A stretch of 64,000 bases of DNA from Flaccisagitta enflata (GCA_965153355.1 OZ231127.1:43276001-43340000), one strand, 5' to 3'. Positions 48,425 to 60,446 are shown, counted from the first letter of the stretch. Notes: generated from the letters alone by a model not told the origin. A program made the numbers and translations.

Positions 48425-48620
48425 TTGACAACTTGGTTATCTTTGAACCAAGTTATTTGTGGTTTGGGATCTCCGGCAGCTTTGCAGTTCAGAGTCACGG
48501 GCTCGTTCTTTTTAATGAGGACGGAGTTTGGATGCTCGATGATGCGGGGAGGTGAAAAAACGGAGGAGGAAGAGGAGGAGGAGGAGGAGGGGGCAGTTGC
48601 TGAAGACGTCGACGAGGAAT
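48425..48620 (-). CDS. robo: Roundabout (Robo) receptor, exon for the first half of Ig domain 1
   Basis: Follows the acceptor TTTTGCGTCATCTCAG (48621) and ends at GTAAGT (48424). It enters in phase 1 and leaves in phase 2, which matches the next exon. The peptide starts with a Ser/Thr/Pro linker (about 20 residues including a run of Ser), then [40 protein letters not shown] and [10 protein letters not shown], the L-x-C of strand B with the first disulfide Cys, and the WFK(D/G) of strand C are standard for Robo Ig1. The signal peptide exon upstream and the remaining Ig, fibronectin III, transmembrane and cytoplasmic exons downstream are not found in this window. Confidence 0.9.
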
Positions 48621-48944
48621 CTGAGATGACGCAAAAGAAAAAGGGGGGGGGGGAGGAGAAGTTGACGTTTGAGTTATAGTTGGCATTGAAAATAAATAGT
48701 GAACTTCTTTAGATGATAACATTGACAGTTCCATAGACAACGCCTTAAGTGAACTAAAAAAAAATGAAAACAAACAAACAATTTTTTTAGTGTATGGTTG
48801 CAGAAGGCCAATAGAGACCTATACAAGTATTACAACTACTACAATTATAGGAGCCCGTGCCTCAGGGGAGCCCACCGGAGGGTCCACACCCACAGGGTCC
48901 TTAAGTTATTTACAAAAAAATAAATGGATGAAACAAGTGCCGCG
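48621..48944. other. Robo intron (upstream part); no exon recognised
   Basis: Contains a pyrimidine-rich tract on the minus strand before the exon acceptor. No signal-peptide exon is seen. Confidence 0.4.
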
Positions 48945-49332
48945 GGGTCAGGATATCATTGCAGACGGGTGGGCAGTGACATCCGACCACCATCCAAACC
49001 CAAATCCCACCCACACACACAAACATACACAAAAAGTTTCGAAAATGCTTGTTTCTCCACTTTTCAACTCGGCAAAAGACGGAAAAAAAGTATTGGGAAC
49101 AGCGAGTAGAACCCTATGTAGAACAATACTTTCAATAACACAAAATATCACGAACAACATAATGCAAAATGATAAAAATAAATTACACTTTCGATAACGC
49201 CGTGGCTACTCGTGTTTCCAAAACAATAAGCTACTCCAATCCATGGTTCAACCAACCATTAGTCATGACCAACGGACCAACGGACGAACCGACGGACAAA
49301 GCCTCTTAGAGTTGCGTGTCCGCCACTGAAAA
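48945..49332 (+). mobile_element. family H element
   Basis: GGTCAGGATATCATTGCAGA, CGGGTGGGCAGTGAC, CCACACACACAAACATACAC, TTTCTCCACTTTTCAACTCG, an inserted 150-bp non-repeat stretch, a GGACCAACGGACGAACC array, CAAAGCCTCTTAGAG and hairpin AGTTGCGTGTCCGCCACT (49310-49327). It is likely intronic to robo. Confidence 0.82.
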
Positions 49333-49469
49333 AAGGAGAGGAAAGGGGAAAATTAATGAGAAGAAGCAAAAAAGACATGGTCTGGGGGCCTGTATTCAAG
49401 GCTTTTAATCAACTGGAGGGGGCTCGGATTTCCCGATTGTACAGGGGCCCAAAATTCCGTTGTTGGCCC

Positions 49470-49607
<138 letters not shown>

Positions 49608-49736
49608 TTCGCAAGAAAAACGAAGACAAAAGAGCAACGGATTTTCTTTCTTTTTTGCCAGAGGTCTCGACGTCATATACTTAACTTCAACCATAAAAAA
49701 AGAGCACTTTGGTCAATAGGATGAAATTAGGTACTA

Positions 49737-50217
49737 CACGCACTTGGCTGAGTAACAACGGGTTATTTTTTTCTGAGGCTCAATGTTGTTATTTGAAAGA
49801 CGATATGAGGCTCAAACCGTTGCTAAACTGTTGTTATTTTTTTTCATCAATATTCCAATATAACGATTGATTAGAATGTCTGTACCATCATTCCTTTTGC
49901 TGCTTTCTCTGGAATAACAAGGATCTAGAAAAGGAATGAATTAAAGGAGAACAACCGTTCAAAATCAGGAACAAAATATTGTTATAACTAAAATACAGTA
50001 GAAAAAGTTACTCCTCTATGAAACTGCTGCATGTTACAATTGATTGCAACGGAAATTTTAGCAAATCTAAGAGAAAAGTTGTTATTGGTTGGATTTGAGG
50101 CTGAAATGTTGTTATATTTTCAATTTTCTGACGATGTTGCTAGAAATGTTCTTATTTTTTTGACATTTTGAGCCTCAACGTTGTTATAAAGAAGGTTGTT
50201 ACTCAGCCAAGTGCGTG
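49737..50217. mobile_element. family A element, copy 2 (uninterrupted)
   Basis: Perfect inverted ends beginning CACGCACTTGGCTGAGTAAC, flanked by TA (49735-49736, 50218-50219), 481 bp. The word GTTGTTA recurs at least six times, behind GAGGCTCAAT, GAGGCTGAAAT and GAGCCTCAAC. The right subterminal reads AACGTTGTTATAAA. It lacks the element B insertion seen in copy 1. Confidence 0.9.
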
Positions 50218-50237
50218 TAACCCCGTAATCTGTAATA

Positions 50238-50941
50238 CACTTTTTTTTTTTATAAGCACGCACTTTTTTCGCCTGAGGCTGAGCGTGCTTAGCAAAATCT
50301 TACTTTCAAGGCTAAAATGTGCTTAAATGCGTGCTTATCATTTATCGGTAAGTAATCATCCTTTTCAGTATAGAAAAAAAGTACACAGCAGGGAATAGAA
50401 AACAGTCAATTATAAAGTATTGTATAGTATAGAATAAAGTATAGAATAAAATATAGTTATGAATATATTTTGTATAGAAAATGTACAGTATTTTGTTTTC
50501 ATATAAACTATGGGAAAAGATTAGTATTTTGATTTAATATAAATATAGATTTTTAATGTTATTTAATATCATGATATGTCATTCTTTCTTTGTGGACCTA
50601 AACTTTATATTACAGTGATAAATTCTTATCAACAATAGTATCTAAGCAATAATATTCTCAAACAGTATTAAAAGTTCAATTATTTCTATCAGTATCAAAA
50701 TCTTTAATATACTAACAAATTGATATTATAGTTAATTTCAAATTCTATCTAAGTTTCTTATGGCTTTTGTGAAACTCCAACCAAAAATGTTTAAAAATTA
50801 ACATATTTTTAGAAATTCCAACCAAAAATTTTTTCGAATTAGAAATCTCAGCCTGGAGCCTGCTTAGCCATGTGCTTGAATTTTTCCAATATCTGAGGCT
50901 GGGCGTGCTTATAAACGAGGTGCTTATATAAAAAAAAAGTG
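50238..50941. mobile_element. family C element, TA-flanked
   Basis: Ends CACTTTTTTTTTTTATAAGC and ATATAAAAAAAAAGTG, flanked by TA (50236-50237, 50942-50943), 704 bp. Words GTGCTTA / CGTGCTTA recur (50289, 50318, 50330, 50865, 50903, 50919), behind GAGGCTGAG and GAGGCTGGG. The interior is AT-rich and not palindromic. It lies 20 bp from the family A copy. Confidence 0.87.
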
Positions 50942-50945
50942 TAGA

Positions 50946-51195
50946 ACAAGGGATATGGGGTCACAATATCGATGCGGATGGGTGGGCAGGGGCATCCAAC
51001 CCCCAGCCTCACTCCAACCCCACCCCAACCCCAGTCATACATACTCGCACACACACAATAACAACTGCAGCATCAATGCGCGTTTTTTGCGTTTCTGACT
51101 TGAGCGTGATGGACTGACGGATGTACCGACAAACAGACTGATGGATAGACCAAGGGACAAAGCCTCTTATTGAGTTGCGTATTCGCAACTAAAAA
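50946..51195 (+). mobile_element. family H element
   Basis: ACAAGGGATATGGGGTCACA, GATGCGGATGGGTGGGCAGG, a CACACACACAATAACAACTG block, TTTCTGACTTGAGCGTG, a short GACC array, CAAAGCCTCTTATTGAG and hairpin AGTTGCGTATTCGCAACT (51173-51190). Confidence 0.87.
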
Positions 51196-51385
51196 TGTGA
51201 GGTTAATACTTGAGCAATATTGAAGCAATATCCGAGTAATACCCAGGCAATACCCGAGCATACCCCGGCAATACCCAAGCATACCTAAGCATACCAAAGC
51301 ATACCTCAGCAATACCCAGGAAATACACAAGCAATACCTGAGCATACCCAAGCATACCCAAGCATACCGGAGTACGCCCAATCAT
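51196..51385. repeat. minisatellite, 10-bp unit AATACCCGAG-type
   Basis: About 17 drifting copies of AATACCCRAGC / CATACCYAAGC immediately after the family H hairpin. Confidence 0.85.
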
Positions 51386-52069
51386 TCCCCGGGTTTTAAT
51401 CTCATGTAAGATTACGTGGTGGTACACTCACTTCATTTTTTTGAGAGCCAAGTTTTGAGAACGTTAACCTTAAAACCTTGAAAAACATAAAAACATACAA
51501 AGAATATTGGAAGGCTTCATTTTGGAAAAAACAAGAATATGGTAAGGTATTCCCTATCATCTTGTCTATGACAAGATAGGTAAGAATGAATGGTTGTATG
51601 AAGTCGCTTGTTTTGAAGACTTTTTAAGCGGGTTTTTAAATTAGGGTTGGGGTTAGGCACAACGCATTTAGACCGCCATTAACGGAACAGGGATCTTCAA
51701 TCGCGGAACATATCACTTCATACGGATCTAGTTATCATTGCCTTTAAATTCATCTTAAGAACTGGATCTGGAACAAAAACATTTTTAAGTAAAGTTTGGG
51801 ATCTCGGATCCGATCCAAGAGAGCAATTTTAAAGAAAGAATGTAAGCAGAGTTTTTATATAAAAATTGTGATTCACTATGTAATGATAGTACAGGGTATT
51901 GTAATTGTTAAATATGTGTTTTTGCAGAGAAAGAGAGAGAGAGAAAGAGAGATAGAGAGAGAGACAGAGAAAGAGAGAATGAGAGAGAGATTATATTTTT
52001 CTTTTGTTCAGTTCATTTAATAATAGGCGTAAATACTATGCTTAAATATAGCGTTTTTCAGTTTATATA
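51386..52069. other. no gene seen; degenerate GAGA patch
   Basis: Unique AT-rich sequence with a degenerate GAGAGA/GAGACA patch at 51928-51990. Confidence 0.45.
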
Positions 52070-52151
<82 letters not shown>

Positions 52152-52158
52152 TTCTCTC
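52070..52158. repeat. (CT)n microsatellite
   Basis: About 44 CT units with a few TTT interruptions. Confidence 0.96.
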
Positions 52159-53252
52159 ACACATATATAGTATCTCTGCAATACACCAAGTGTCATGTAT
52201 TGAATCAGATTTTTTAAAAGAAAATTGGGCTTACTTTGATGCAATAGAAGGAGCTCCGGATCCGGATCCAAAAATATCTCACTGAGATCAATTGATAATT
52301 GTCAAGAAGATCCTTGACCCTTTCCTCAAAGATCCCTGACCCATTACCAGTACAGAAGTAATAGGGAGGATTGCGTTGTGTTAGGTAGACTTAGACTCAA
52401 AAAATTTCATAGGTCAGTCAGTAGCTCAATCTTTTGCATGGACCTGCTCAATGCTTTCAATATTGCACGTTTCAAATTTCAAGGTTCTGGCTCAAATACT
52501 TTAGAAGTTATGAACATTTGTTTGAACCATATCAAGCTGAAAAAATTCCAGGAGAATCTTTAAACCTTCTTTTAAATTATGGCCGACACAAAAATTTTCA
52601 AGCAATTTCCCATCGATTGCACCTCACTTTTTTTTTCAAAAGATATCCTCATTAAGGGCTTTTTTGGGGTCCCTAGGGGCCCCTAAGAAATTCAAAATTT
52701 TGGTCAATGAGATGAACAGAGTTATGTGCATACGCCAAGGTATCTTTCAGGACCAAATTCAAGCAGATTAGTTCAAGCTAGAGCCCATGCCTTTACTACC
52801 TTCAGACCGGCCGCATATAAAAGAGAAATAGGAAAATTCAAAAGGACTCAGATTTAGGATCTGAGGTCGATATCTAGGTTAGGGATGGTTTTAGGGTTAG
52901 GGTAAGGGACAGGGATAGTGTTAGGGCTAAGGGTTGGGTGGGTCTGAAGCTACGCGAATTAAAGCTTCGCTCATGTGGAGGATTCGGAAAAAAACAAAAT
53001 CGTGAAGAAAACCATTCAAAATTTCCGCAAGGGTTGTGAGCTATAATATGTACAATAAGTATCCTTTGAGACAATTTGTCTTCTAAAAGCATTCCAGCAC
53101 CCTTATTGTTCAGAAAATGACGCAAATAGTAAAACAAGTTAAATAGTGCTCCTCCTCTACACCGTTGCCAAAGCCCAAACAAGTTTCTGAGATCACTACG
53201 TATAGGAAAGTCAACTTGGGTTAGTTCCTCGAAAGTGCAAGAGAAAATGCTA
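52159..53252. other. no gene seen; TTAGGG-like degenerate patch
   Basis: A short degenerate run (TTTTAGGGTTAGGGTAAGGG and variants) lies at about 52890-52937. The rest is unique sequence. Confidence 0.45.
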
Positions 53253-53850
53253 TGAAATGTGCAACAAAAAGTATCTTACAAAAAACTTTAGAAAAATGTT
53301 ATTGAAAAATAGACTTATCATATAAAAGTAAAATAAAACATTCAAAAGCTACTCATTTCTGTATAGTATATGCTTCCTTTCAGGGACATTGATACTTTCA
53401 CATATCCAATTTTAGGTACGACCTAAGTTTAGTGGTTACTGAAATTCAAAACCTTTGGATAAGTAATTTTTATGCAGAAAACAAGACTTTTGTCTTATCT
53501 CTCAAACAATTATAATTTTTCATTATAACTATTTGGTTAAGGGATTGATGTTAGTGCTGACTTCTGGCATTGACAGGTATAGTCAATTCAGCAAAGGTTA
53601 AATCCAATTGAAAAAAAGGAACTATGGGGATCCGACTCCCTAGCTGTTACCCCTCCTCTCAATTAAACTATTGGGGTGGGAATATGGACAATTTATACTA
53701 TTTTGTGTTAAAGGGAAATCTTACTGATTGGAGGAATGGGAATTCATCTTCAAGAAGATATATCATGGGATGATAGGTCACCATGAAGGGGTATAAAGTA
53801 CTTTGCCATATTTAGAAAAGAATTTAGTTCTCCTTAGAGTATTTCAACAT
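53253..53850 (-). mobile_element. dispersed repeat R, copy 2 (uninterrupted)
   Basis: Inverted relative to the copy at 18585-19328 and very similar to it, including long exact stretches. It shows the empty site, with one TAA, for the Harbinger-like MITE present in copy 1. Confidence 0.87.
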
Positions 53851-54213
53851 ATCCAATTTCTGGTCATCAGTTGGAGACCTACACCCTAGAGTGAGTTTCG
53901 GGCCTTTAACTCCAATACTCAGGTGCAGGCGGCCCCACCAAAAGGTGCCTCCATTGGATATATAATATACTAAAATCAATATTAGTTAATGTTGAGATTA
54001 GGTTTGAAAGACTCACAAGTCGAAAATTATTGAGGAGAAGCCAATTGACCCACTCACTCAACAATAACCAATGACAATCTTCCAAGACTTATTATGGTAA
54101 TATATCTTTGATTAGAATATTGGCGCTGTTTATATTATATTTTAGTAAGATATTATTCCTTTCCTTAAAAAATCGTAAACTAAGCCTTCTTAGATCTGCC
54201 AGTTTGTAACCTT
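53851..54213. other. no gene seen
   Basis: Unique AT-rich sequence. Nothing is recognised. Confidence 0.4.
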
Positions 54214-54815
54214 GCACAGTCGCCCAGAGCTTGACACAAGTTGACCTGAAATGATCGCCACCAACTTCAGTGGTTTCATGACCCTGATGGTGCATAAATT
54301 ACATTTCTTAAAAAAATGAAATCTGTTTTGGGGCGCTTTTTAAGATATCTAAAAAAATAGTACTATTTTACTATATTTTTTACTATAACTCTTTGTGATG
54401 AATTTTTTTGATAATTCTGACTGCAGATTTGATCTCAAATGAAAATTTCCGGTTTGTTTGATATGTCACACTATATAATATGCAAAAGAAATAAAAAGTT
54501 AAATTGTGCTATTTAACACTGTTTTATATAGTAATGTGACCAAAAAATAAGCTTTTATTTCTTTTGCAAAAGTATATAGTGTGACATATCAAACGAGCCG
54601 GAAACTATCATCTGAGATCAAATCTGCAGTCAAAATTATCAAAATAATTTATCACAAAGATTTATGGTAAAAAATATAGTAAAATAATACTATTTTTTTA
54701 GATATCTTAAAAAGCGCCCCAAAACAGATTTCATTTTTTCTAGAAATGTAATCTATGCACCATTAGGGTCAGAAAACAACTGAAGTTGGTGGCGTCAAGC
54801 TCTGGGCGACTGTGC
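54214..54815. mobile_element. fold-back element F5, ~600 bp
   Basis: Ends GCACAGTCGCCCAGAGCTTG and CAAGCTCTGGGCGACTGTGC are exact complements. The arms are inverted copies through TTTTGGGGCGCTTTTTAAGA, GATTTGATCTCAAATGAAAA and ATATGTCACACTATATAAT to the centre near 54515. It shares the TGTGACATATCAAACGAG-type word with F1 and F3. Non-coding. Confidence 0.9.
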
Positions 54816-55159
54816 TTGCCTCAGTAGCCTCTCAGTTAAGTTTTTACACTTATCCTTAAAGCCATGATAGCTAGAATTAATTTTTGCAAATCTAATCATT
54901 TGACTATATCTTTTCCGTGCGTTTGAATAAATCCCACGCCATAAGTACGGAAGAATATTATTCAAATGCAATGAATTTTATTCATTTTTGGCCAAAATCA
55001 TGTCTGGGCGACTTTTTTTCTTCAAAAAAATTGTGTAAAAAATCTAAGAAATAAGGAAGCATAGAAGAAAGGGTTATTATGGCTCAACTTGGGCGATGTG
55101 AGGTGATGTGAGCTGCATGTTATATCCCCAGAGTATGACCAATGCAAATCTGTTTTTAT
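54816..55159. other. no gene seen
   Basis: AT-rich unique sequence. GTCTGGGCGACTTTTTTT at 55001 resembles the outer word of F5 and may be a relic. Confidence 0.4.
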
Positions 55160-55760
55160 TTTTAGTCGCGTGCTACGCGACTCTATAAGCCACTTAATCG
55201 GTCGGTCCGTCGGTCGGTCCGTCGGTCCGTAACAAAGTCGTTTTTGGGCAGCGGCCCCAAAGGGCCGATGTCCTGTAGGACACAGGGGTGAACCATTACG
55301 TACGTCTGTACGTCCGTCCGTCCCCCCCCCGAGGCCCCTCTCAGGCCTCAAATTAGCCCTCTCTAGCCCAAAATCAGCCCTCTCAGTCCGAAAATCAGTC
55401 CTCTGAGTCCCAAAATAAGCTCTTCAAGGCCCTAAATCAGCCTTGTCAGGACAGACGTACGTAATGGTTCACCCCTGTGTCCTACAGGACATCGGCCCTT
55501 TGGGGCCGCTGCCCTGCTCTCACACCACTTCTTCAGCTATCACTCCAAGCAGGGCATCGGGTTTCGCTGACCATGTGCAATCCTTGGATGACTTGTTAAG
55601 GCTTTTTATCGCGTTTTTGATGGCTCTAAATGGCAGAGAAGAAACTTGGAGGAGTAAAAAGCCCTTTGAAATTTTTTTTGTGCGTCTGTCTGCCTTATAT
55701 TTTTTGAAAGTGCCGACGCACGCGACTTAGGTCTAATGACCTTGTTACCTCATGATAACG
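55160..55760 (-). mobile_element. family H element interrupted by a family P element
   Basis: Hairpin AGTCGCGTGCTACGCGACT (55164-55182), TCTATAAGCCACTTAATCGG, a clean GGTCGGTCCGTC array (55198-55230). After the P insertion the end words GACGCACGCGACTTAGG and AATGACCTTGTTACC appear at 55720-55752. Confidence 0.75.
55249..55595. mobile_element. family P element, GTCCTGTAGGACA subtype, nested in H
   Basis: GGGCAGCGGCCCCAAAGGGC and GATGTCCTGTAGGACACAGG on the left. The exact complements on the right start at 55465, followed by CTGCTCTCACACCACTTC and GACCATGTGCAATCCTTGG. GAACCATTACGTACGT near the left faces ACGTACGTAATGGTTC near the right. The core has only about five CTCTCAGGCC units. One of the best-preserved copies. 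Confidence 0.87.
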
Positions 55761-55883
55761 CGCGTTGACGCAATAAAAAAAAGAAACAGCATATGATTTC
55801 ACAAAAGTTGCAACCAAAGAAAAATGTTACACTTTTTTATTGTTCCGTCTCTTGGACTTCTCCTAGCGCGCATCTTAAACCTT

Positions 55884-56145
55884 TTTAGTTGTCGACAGGT
55901 AACTCTAAAAGAGGCTTTGTTCGTCCATCCGTTCATCAATCCGTCGGTCTGTTGGTCCACCAGTCCGTTGGAGGTCATCAAATTGAAAAGTGGGAAAAAG
56001 AGCGTTTTAGATACTTATTTAGTATGTTTGTGTGGGAAGGATGGGGTTTGGAGTGTGGATGGGGGTGGGATGCCCCTGCCCACCCATCCACAACGATAAT
56101 GTGCCCCCGCGTAACTTGTTTATAGTTGCGGGTACGCAACTTTAC
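55884..56145 (-). mobile_element. family H element with hairpins at both ends
   Basis: Hairpin AGTTGTCGACAGGTAACT (55887-55904), AAGAGGCTTTGTTCGTCC, a GTCC/GTTGGTCC array, TTGAAAAGTGGGAAAAAGA, a GGGGTTTGG block, CACCCATCCACAACGATAAT, GCGTAACTTGTTTATAG, then a second hairpin AGTTGCGGGTACGCAACT (56124-56141). Confidence 0.85.
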
Positions 56146-56239
56146 AATCGGCTTTGGAAAAAGTAAAAGGAGCGTCAGGTAAAACAATACTACCTGAACA
56201 GAAATGATATGTGGGACTGCCGATAGAATAAGTGCTTGA

Positions 56240-56460
56240 TTGAAATTCTTAATGAATGAATGAATGAATAAATGAATGAATGAAGGATGAATGAATAAAT
56301 GGATGAATGAATATATGAATGAATGAAGGAAGGAATAGCAATGAGATGGTTTTCAATGAATAAATGAAGGAATAAATGAAGAAATGGATGAATGAAAAAA
56401 GAAGTAAAAGAAAGAAAGAATGAACAAATGAATGAATAAATAAATGAATGATTCAATGTA
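56240..56460. repeat. (AATG)n degenerate microsatellite
   Basis: AATG units with AGGA and AATA variants over about 220 bp, leading into the AAC tract. Confidence 0.85.
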
Positions 56461-56462
56461 TG

Positions 56463-57328
<866 letters not shown>

Positions 57329-57762
57329 GAGCGAGAGGAGACACAATCAACATCAGTGTAGTCATCATTCAATTCTTCATGCTTATCATATAAATTTAGC
57401 ATTTTTCATGAGTGGGCCTTTTCCCAGTAATTGTTCTGCATTGCTGTTAAATGCATTATTTCAATGAAAATGGGCATTTTACCTTTTTCTGTAATAAGAA
57501 CAATGTTTTTCGAGTCTTTTTTGGCAAATCTTGTTCATCAATTAGCCCAAGAAGTGAGTGAAGATAAGACGAAGTAGGCAAAAACACCCGACATGGCGAT
57601 TTCACAACTTTTTAATCTCAACGACAAAAAATACAAATGAATGTATGTTACGAGGTATCAAATGGAAGCCCTTGCAATACTGCATCGACTCTTATCGGTC
57701 AAAAGGGGTTTGGCGAAAATTTTTTTTTGTTTACATTGCTACTACGTATTTGAAAATTCTCT
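57329..57762. other. no gene seen
   Basis: Unique sequence. GGTATCAAATGGAAGCCCTT at about 57655 resembles the TATCAAATGA word found inside the fold-back elements, but no paired arm was seen. Confidence 0.4.
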
Positions 57763-57930
57763 TTTTAGTCGCGGACAAGCGACTCTACACCTTGCTGTGT
57801 AAGTCCGTCTGTCCGTAAGTTGGCCCGTAACATTTCTGAATCGTGAGCACATTTCGCATCATTGCCAAACATTATTCATTGCCCCTGCCCAAACATCCAC
57901 GACTAGGGTTTCGTGCATCCGATCCAACCT
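57763..57930 (-). mobile_element. family H element
   Basis: Hairpin AGTCGCGGACAAGCGACT (57767-57784), TCTACACCTTGCTGTG, short GTCC array, TTTCTGAATCGTGAGC, and end words CGTGCATCCGATCC and AACCTTGTTT. Confidence 0.8.
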
Positions 57931-58085
57931 TGTTTGTCGTGGACACGCGACTCTACACCTTCCTGTGTAGGTCGGTCGGTCGGTCCATCGGTCGGTCTTT
58001 CACATTTTTGAATTCCAGGCGGTTTTGCATTACTGCTCCTGCCAAACCGTCCGCCACCGTATTGCTGTGTATCCGCCCTTGTTTT
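57931..58085 (-). mobile_element. family H element, tandem to the previous
   Basis: Starts immediately at the end of the preceding copy: hairpin core GTCGTGGACACGCGAC (57936-57951), TCTACACCTTCCTGTG, GGTCGGTCGGTCC array, and end words GCTGTGTATCCGCCC and TTGTTTT. Confidence 0.85.
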
Positions 58086-58507
58086 ATTCAACTTCAAAAA
58101 ATTATCAAAAATCCACTTCTAGTTGCACGCTATTTTACGTTGTTTTTTTGTTTTTAGGATAAGTTGATAGTGACACCTTCAATCAGCTTTGAAAACGGGC
58201 AACAAAAGCACAATCATGGTACATTCTAAGGATAAATAGTTATTCAATGGGAATTGTACATTTTTTCATTCATTAGTCTATTTTCCATGTTATTGAAAGA
58301 GTATTCTATATTTTTTAAATTTTTTTTGTCAATTTCCAATGTTATTTAATTGGAATGCTATGTTTTATTCATTTATTTGTCAATTTCTCATGTAATTCGT
58401 TGGGAATTCTATATCTTACGGTTCTTTATGTCAATTTTTCATATTATTCAATGAAATTTTTTAAAAATTTCATTATTTGGTAATTTTCCATGTTATGCAT
58501 ATGATCA
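58086..58507. other. no gene seen; AT-rich degenerate repeat
   Basis: Words GTCAATTTTTCATGTTATTC and ATTGGGAATTCTATAT recur loosely at 58235-58500, suggesting a decayed ~60-bp tandem repeat. Confidence 0.5.
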
Positions 58508-58710
58508 GAACAAGGCCAACACCTCTAAGTCGAGTGCGGTCGTCAAGACTAAAAGACAAAATGTAAGATGACTTAAAATGACTAAAAACGACGTGAAACG
58601 GCGAAAAAAGCTAAGAGTAACGGACTGACCAACGCGCAATGGACCGACCAACGGACGGACCAACAGACGGACAGAGTGGGTCATAGAGTCGCGTGCAGGC
58701 GACTAAAAAT
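58508..58710 (+). mobile_element. family H element
   Basis: GAACAAGGCCAACACCTC, AAGTCGAGTGCGG, a short GACTTAAAATGACT core, a GGACCGACCAACGGACGG array, AGAGTGGGTCATAGAG and hairpin AGTCGCGTGCAGGCGACT (58687-58704) followed by AAAAA. It stands 27 bp before a P element. Confidence 0.87.
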
Positions 58711-58736
58711 GGAGACAAATTTCAATGAGGCGCTAG

Positions 58737-59384
58737 TTTTTGGGCAGCGGCCCCGAAGGGGACGAAGTCCTGTAGAACACAGGGGGACTTTCGTTCGTCC
58801 GTCCGTCATTCCGTCATTCCGTGCGTTCGTCCCCCCAGGCCTCAAATATGGCCCCTGAGACCCCAAATCTGGCCTCTCAGACCCCAAATCTGGCCTCTCA
58901 GACCCCAAATCTGGCTTCTCAGGCCTCAAATCCGGCCTCTCAGGCCTCAAATCCGGCCTCTCAGGCCTCAAATCCACTCAGGCCTCAAATCCAGCCTCTC
59001 AGGCCTCAAATCCAGCTTCTCAGGCCTCAAATCTGACCTCTCAGGCCTCAAACCTGGCCTCTCAGGCCTCAAATTAGGCTTCTTAGGCCTCAAATCCAAA
59101 TCCTCAGGCCTCAAACCTGGCCTCTCAGGCCTCAAACTAGGCCTCTCAGGCCTCAAATCAGCTATCTAAGCCTCAATCTATTGCTCTCAGGCTCTTGAAG
59201 GCCTTCAGTCAGCCCTCTATCACATCTCATCCACTTCTTCAGGCAGGACGAACGAAAGCCCCCCCGTGTTCTACAGGATTTCGTCCCCTTCGGGGCCGCC
59301 GCCCTGCTTCCCTCACTCCAATTCAAAATCACTCAAAGCAGGGCAACGGGTATCGCTGACCACATATTGCCCTTGGGCGACCTG
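58737..59384. mobile_element. family P element, best-preserved copy with the longest core
   Basis: GGGCAGCGGCCCCGAAGGGG, ACGAAGTCCTGTAGAACACA, GGGGGACTTTCGTTCGTCC. The core at 58838-59200 has about 18 units of the 20-bp GGCCTCAAATCTGGCCTCTC type. Right: GGACGAACGAAAGCCCCCC, GTGTTCTACAGGATTTCGTC, CCCTTCGGGGCCGCC, GCAGGGCAACGGGTATCGCT and GACCACATATTGCCCTTGGG. The two outer arms are unequal: the ~100-bp CAGGGCAACGGG extension is on one side only. Confidence 0.88.
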
Positions 59385-59693
59385 TTAATGAATATGAGGT
59401 TAAATCCAAACAGTTGTGCAATTGGCTTCATAACATGGTTACGTCTGACTAGTTTCGCCATAAGCTCTGTATATCTCACTCTTTTCCCATTCACAAATGA
59501 ACACTTACAAGATAAGTTGATACTTATAGACGTATGAGAATGAGTCTTTTTCGTGGCGACGTTTTTTACCCACTAAAATGGAGTTTCCTCATCATGAACA
59601 CACTGAGTGCCTTGATGATGCCCATCCCCTCTCTCCCCCCCCCCATGAAAAAAAAATATGAGTCGATACCATTTACCATTGAACAGGGGCAGT
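59385..59693. other. no gene seen
   Basis: Unique sequence. Nothing is recognised. Confidence 0.4.
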
Positions 59694-59916
59694 TTTTAGT
59701 CACGTGCTACGCGACTCAACACCCCGCTTTGTCCGTCCGTCGGTTGGTCGGTCGATCGGTTGGTTGGTTGGTTGGTCGGTCGGTCCCCATTTTACTTTTT
59801 CTATATTTTTACGGTCTTTGGCCTCACTGCTCCTTGCCAAATGCTTTAGTAACTCAAATACTGCCCCTGCCCACCCTTACGCGACTAAGGTAGCCGTGTA
59901 TCCGGCCTTGTTTTTA
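59694..59916 (-). mobile_element. family H element
   Basis: Hairpin AGTCACGTGCTACGCGACT (59698-59716), CAACACCCCGCTTTGTCCG, a GGTTGGTCGGTC array (59740-59786), CTGCCCCTGCCCACCCTTAC, GCGACTAAGG, and end AGCCGTGTATCCGGCCTTGT. Confidence 0.88.
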
Positions 59917-60299
59917 AAAAATCTGCTGGCAAAATCAGGCCAAGTGTGATCACGCCCACCCGGCAATGATGGAATTCCCTATCTGCCCTGAAACGGTATC
60001 CCGAGGTCGTCCTTCTGAAAATTACAGTTGCTTCCTTGATACTTTCGGTGATAATGATTTTTTCCTTCTCCCATGTGAATTCCCTCTTCCTTTCTTGATA
60101 TATTTCGTCGAACCAATTTCTGTCATCTCAGGAATATAAGATAACACAATTCGGAGGAATATTCGAGATATTCCATAGTGCGCCAAATTACGTTCCTGAG
60201 AGACCATGTCTGTCAATCTGTTGATCTGTTGGTCTGTTCGCTGGTTAGGCACGTATTAAGGATTAAATGGAAGCTCACACCGCCCTAATGGTTTTCATT
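59917..60299. other. no gene seen
   Basis: Unique sequence with a few GTCTGTTGGTC words at 60208-60242. Nothing else. Confidence 0.4.
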
Positions 60300-60446
60300 T
60301 AGAGATGTGAAAGCGGTTGACCGCTTTCAATTTGGAGGATGTGATAGCTACTAGTATTTGAACTGTATAACTGATGTATGATGGTAGCGGCAGCGAAAGT
60401 GGAACCGTTGAAAGGGGCATGAAAATCAACCGCTCCCACATCCCTA
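60300..60446. mobile_element. hAT-like MITE, ~147 bp
   Basis: Ends TAGAGATGTGAAAGCGGTTG and CAACCGCTCCCACATCCCTA. hAT elements commonly have TAGGGATGTG-like ends and 8-bp target duplications. GTTTTCAT near the left end against GTTTTGAT directly after the right end is a possible 8-bp duplication with one mismatch and a one-base offset. Confidence 0.65.

Noticed and set aside
52890-52937. TTAGGG-like run suggesting an internal telomere sequence
   Set aside because: Only about eight degenerate units with variants such as GTAAGGGACAGGG. Too short and irregular to call a telomeric insertion.
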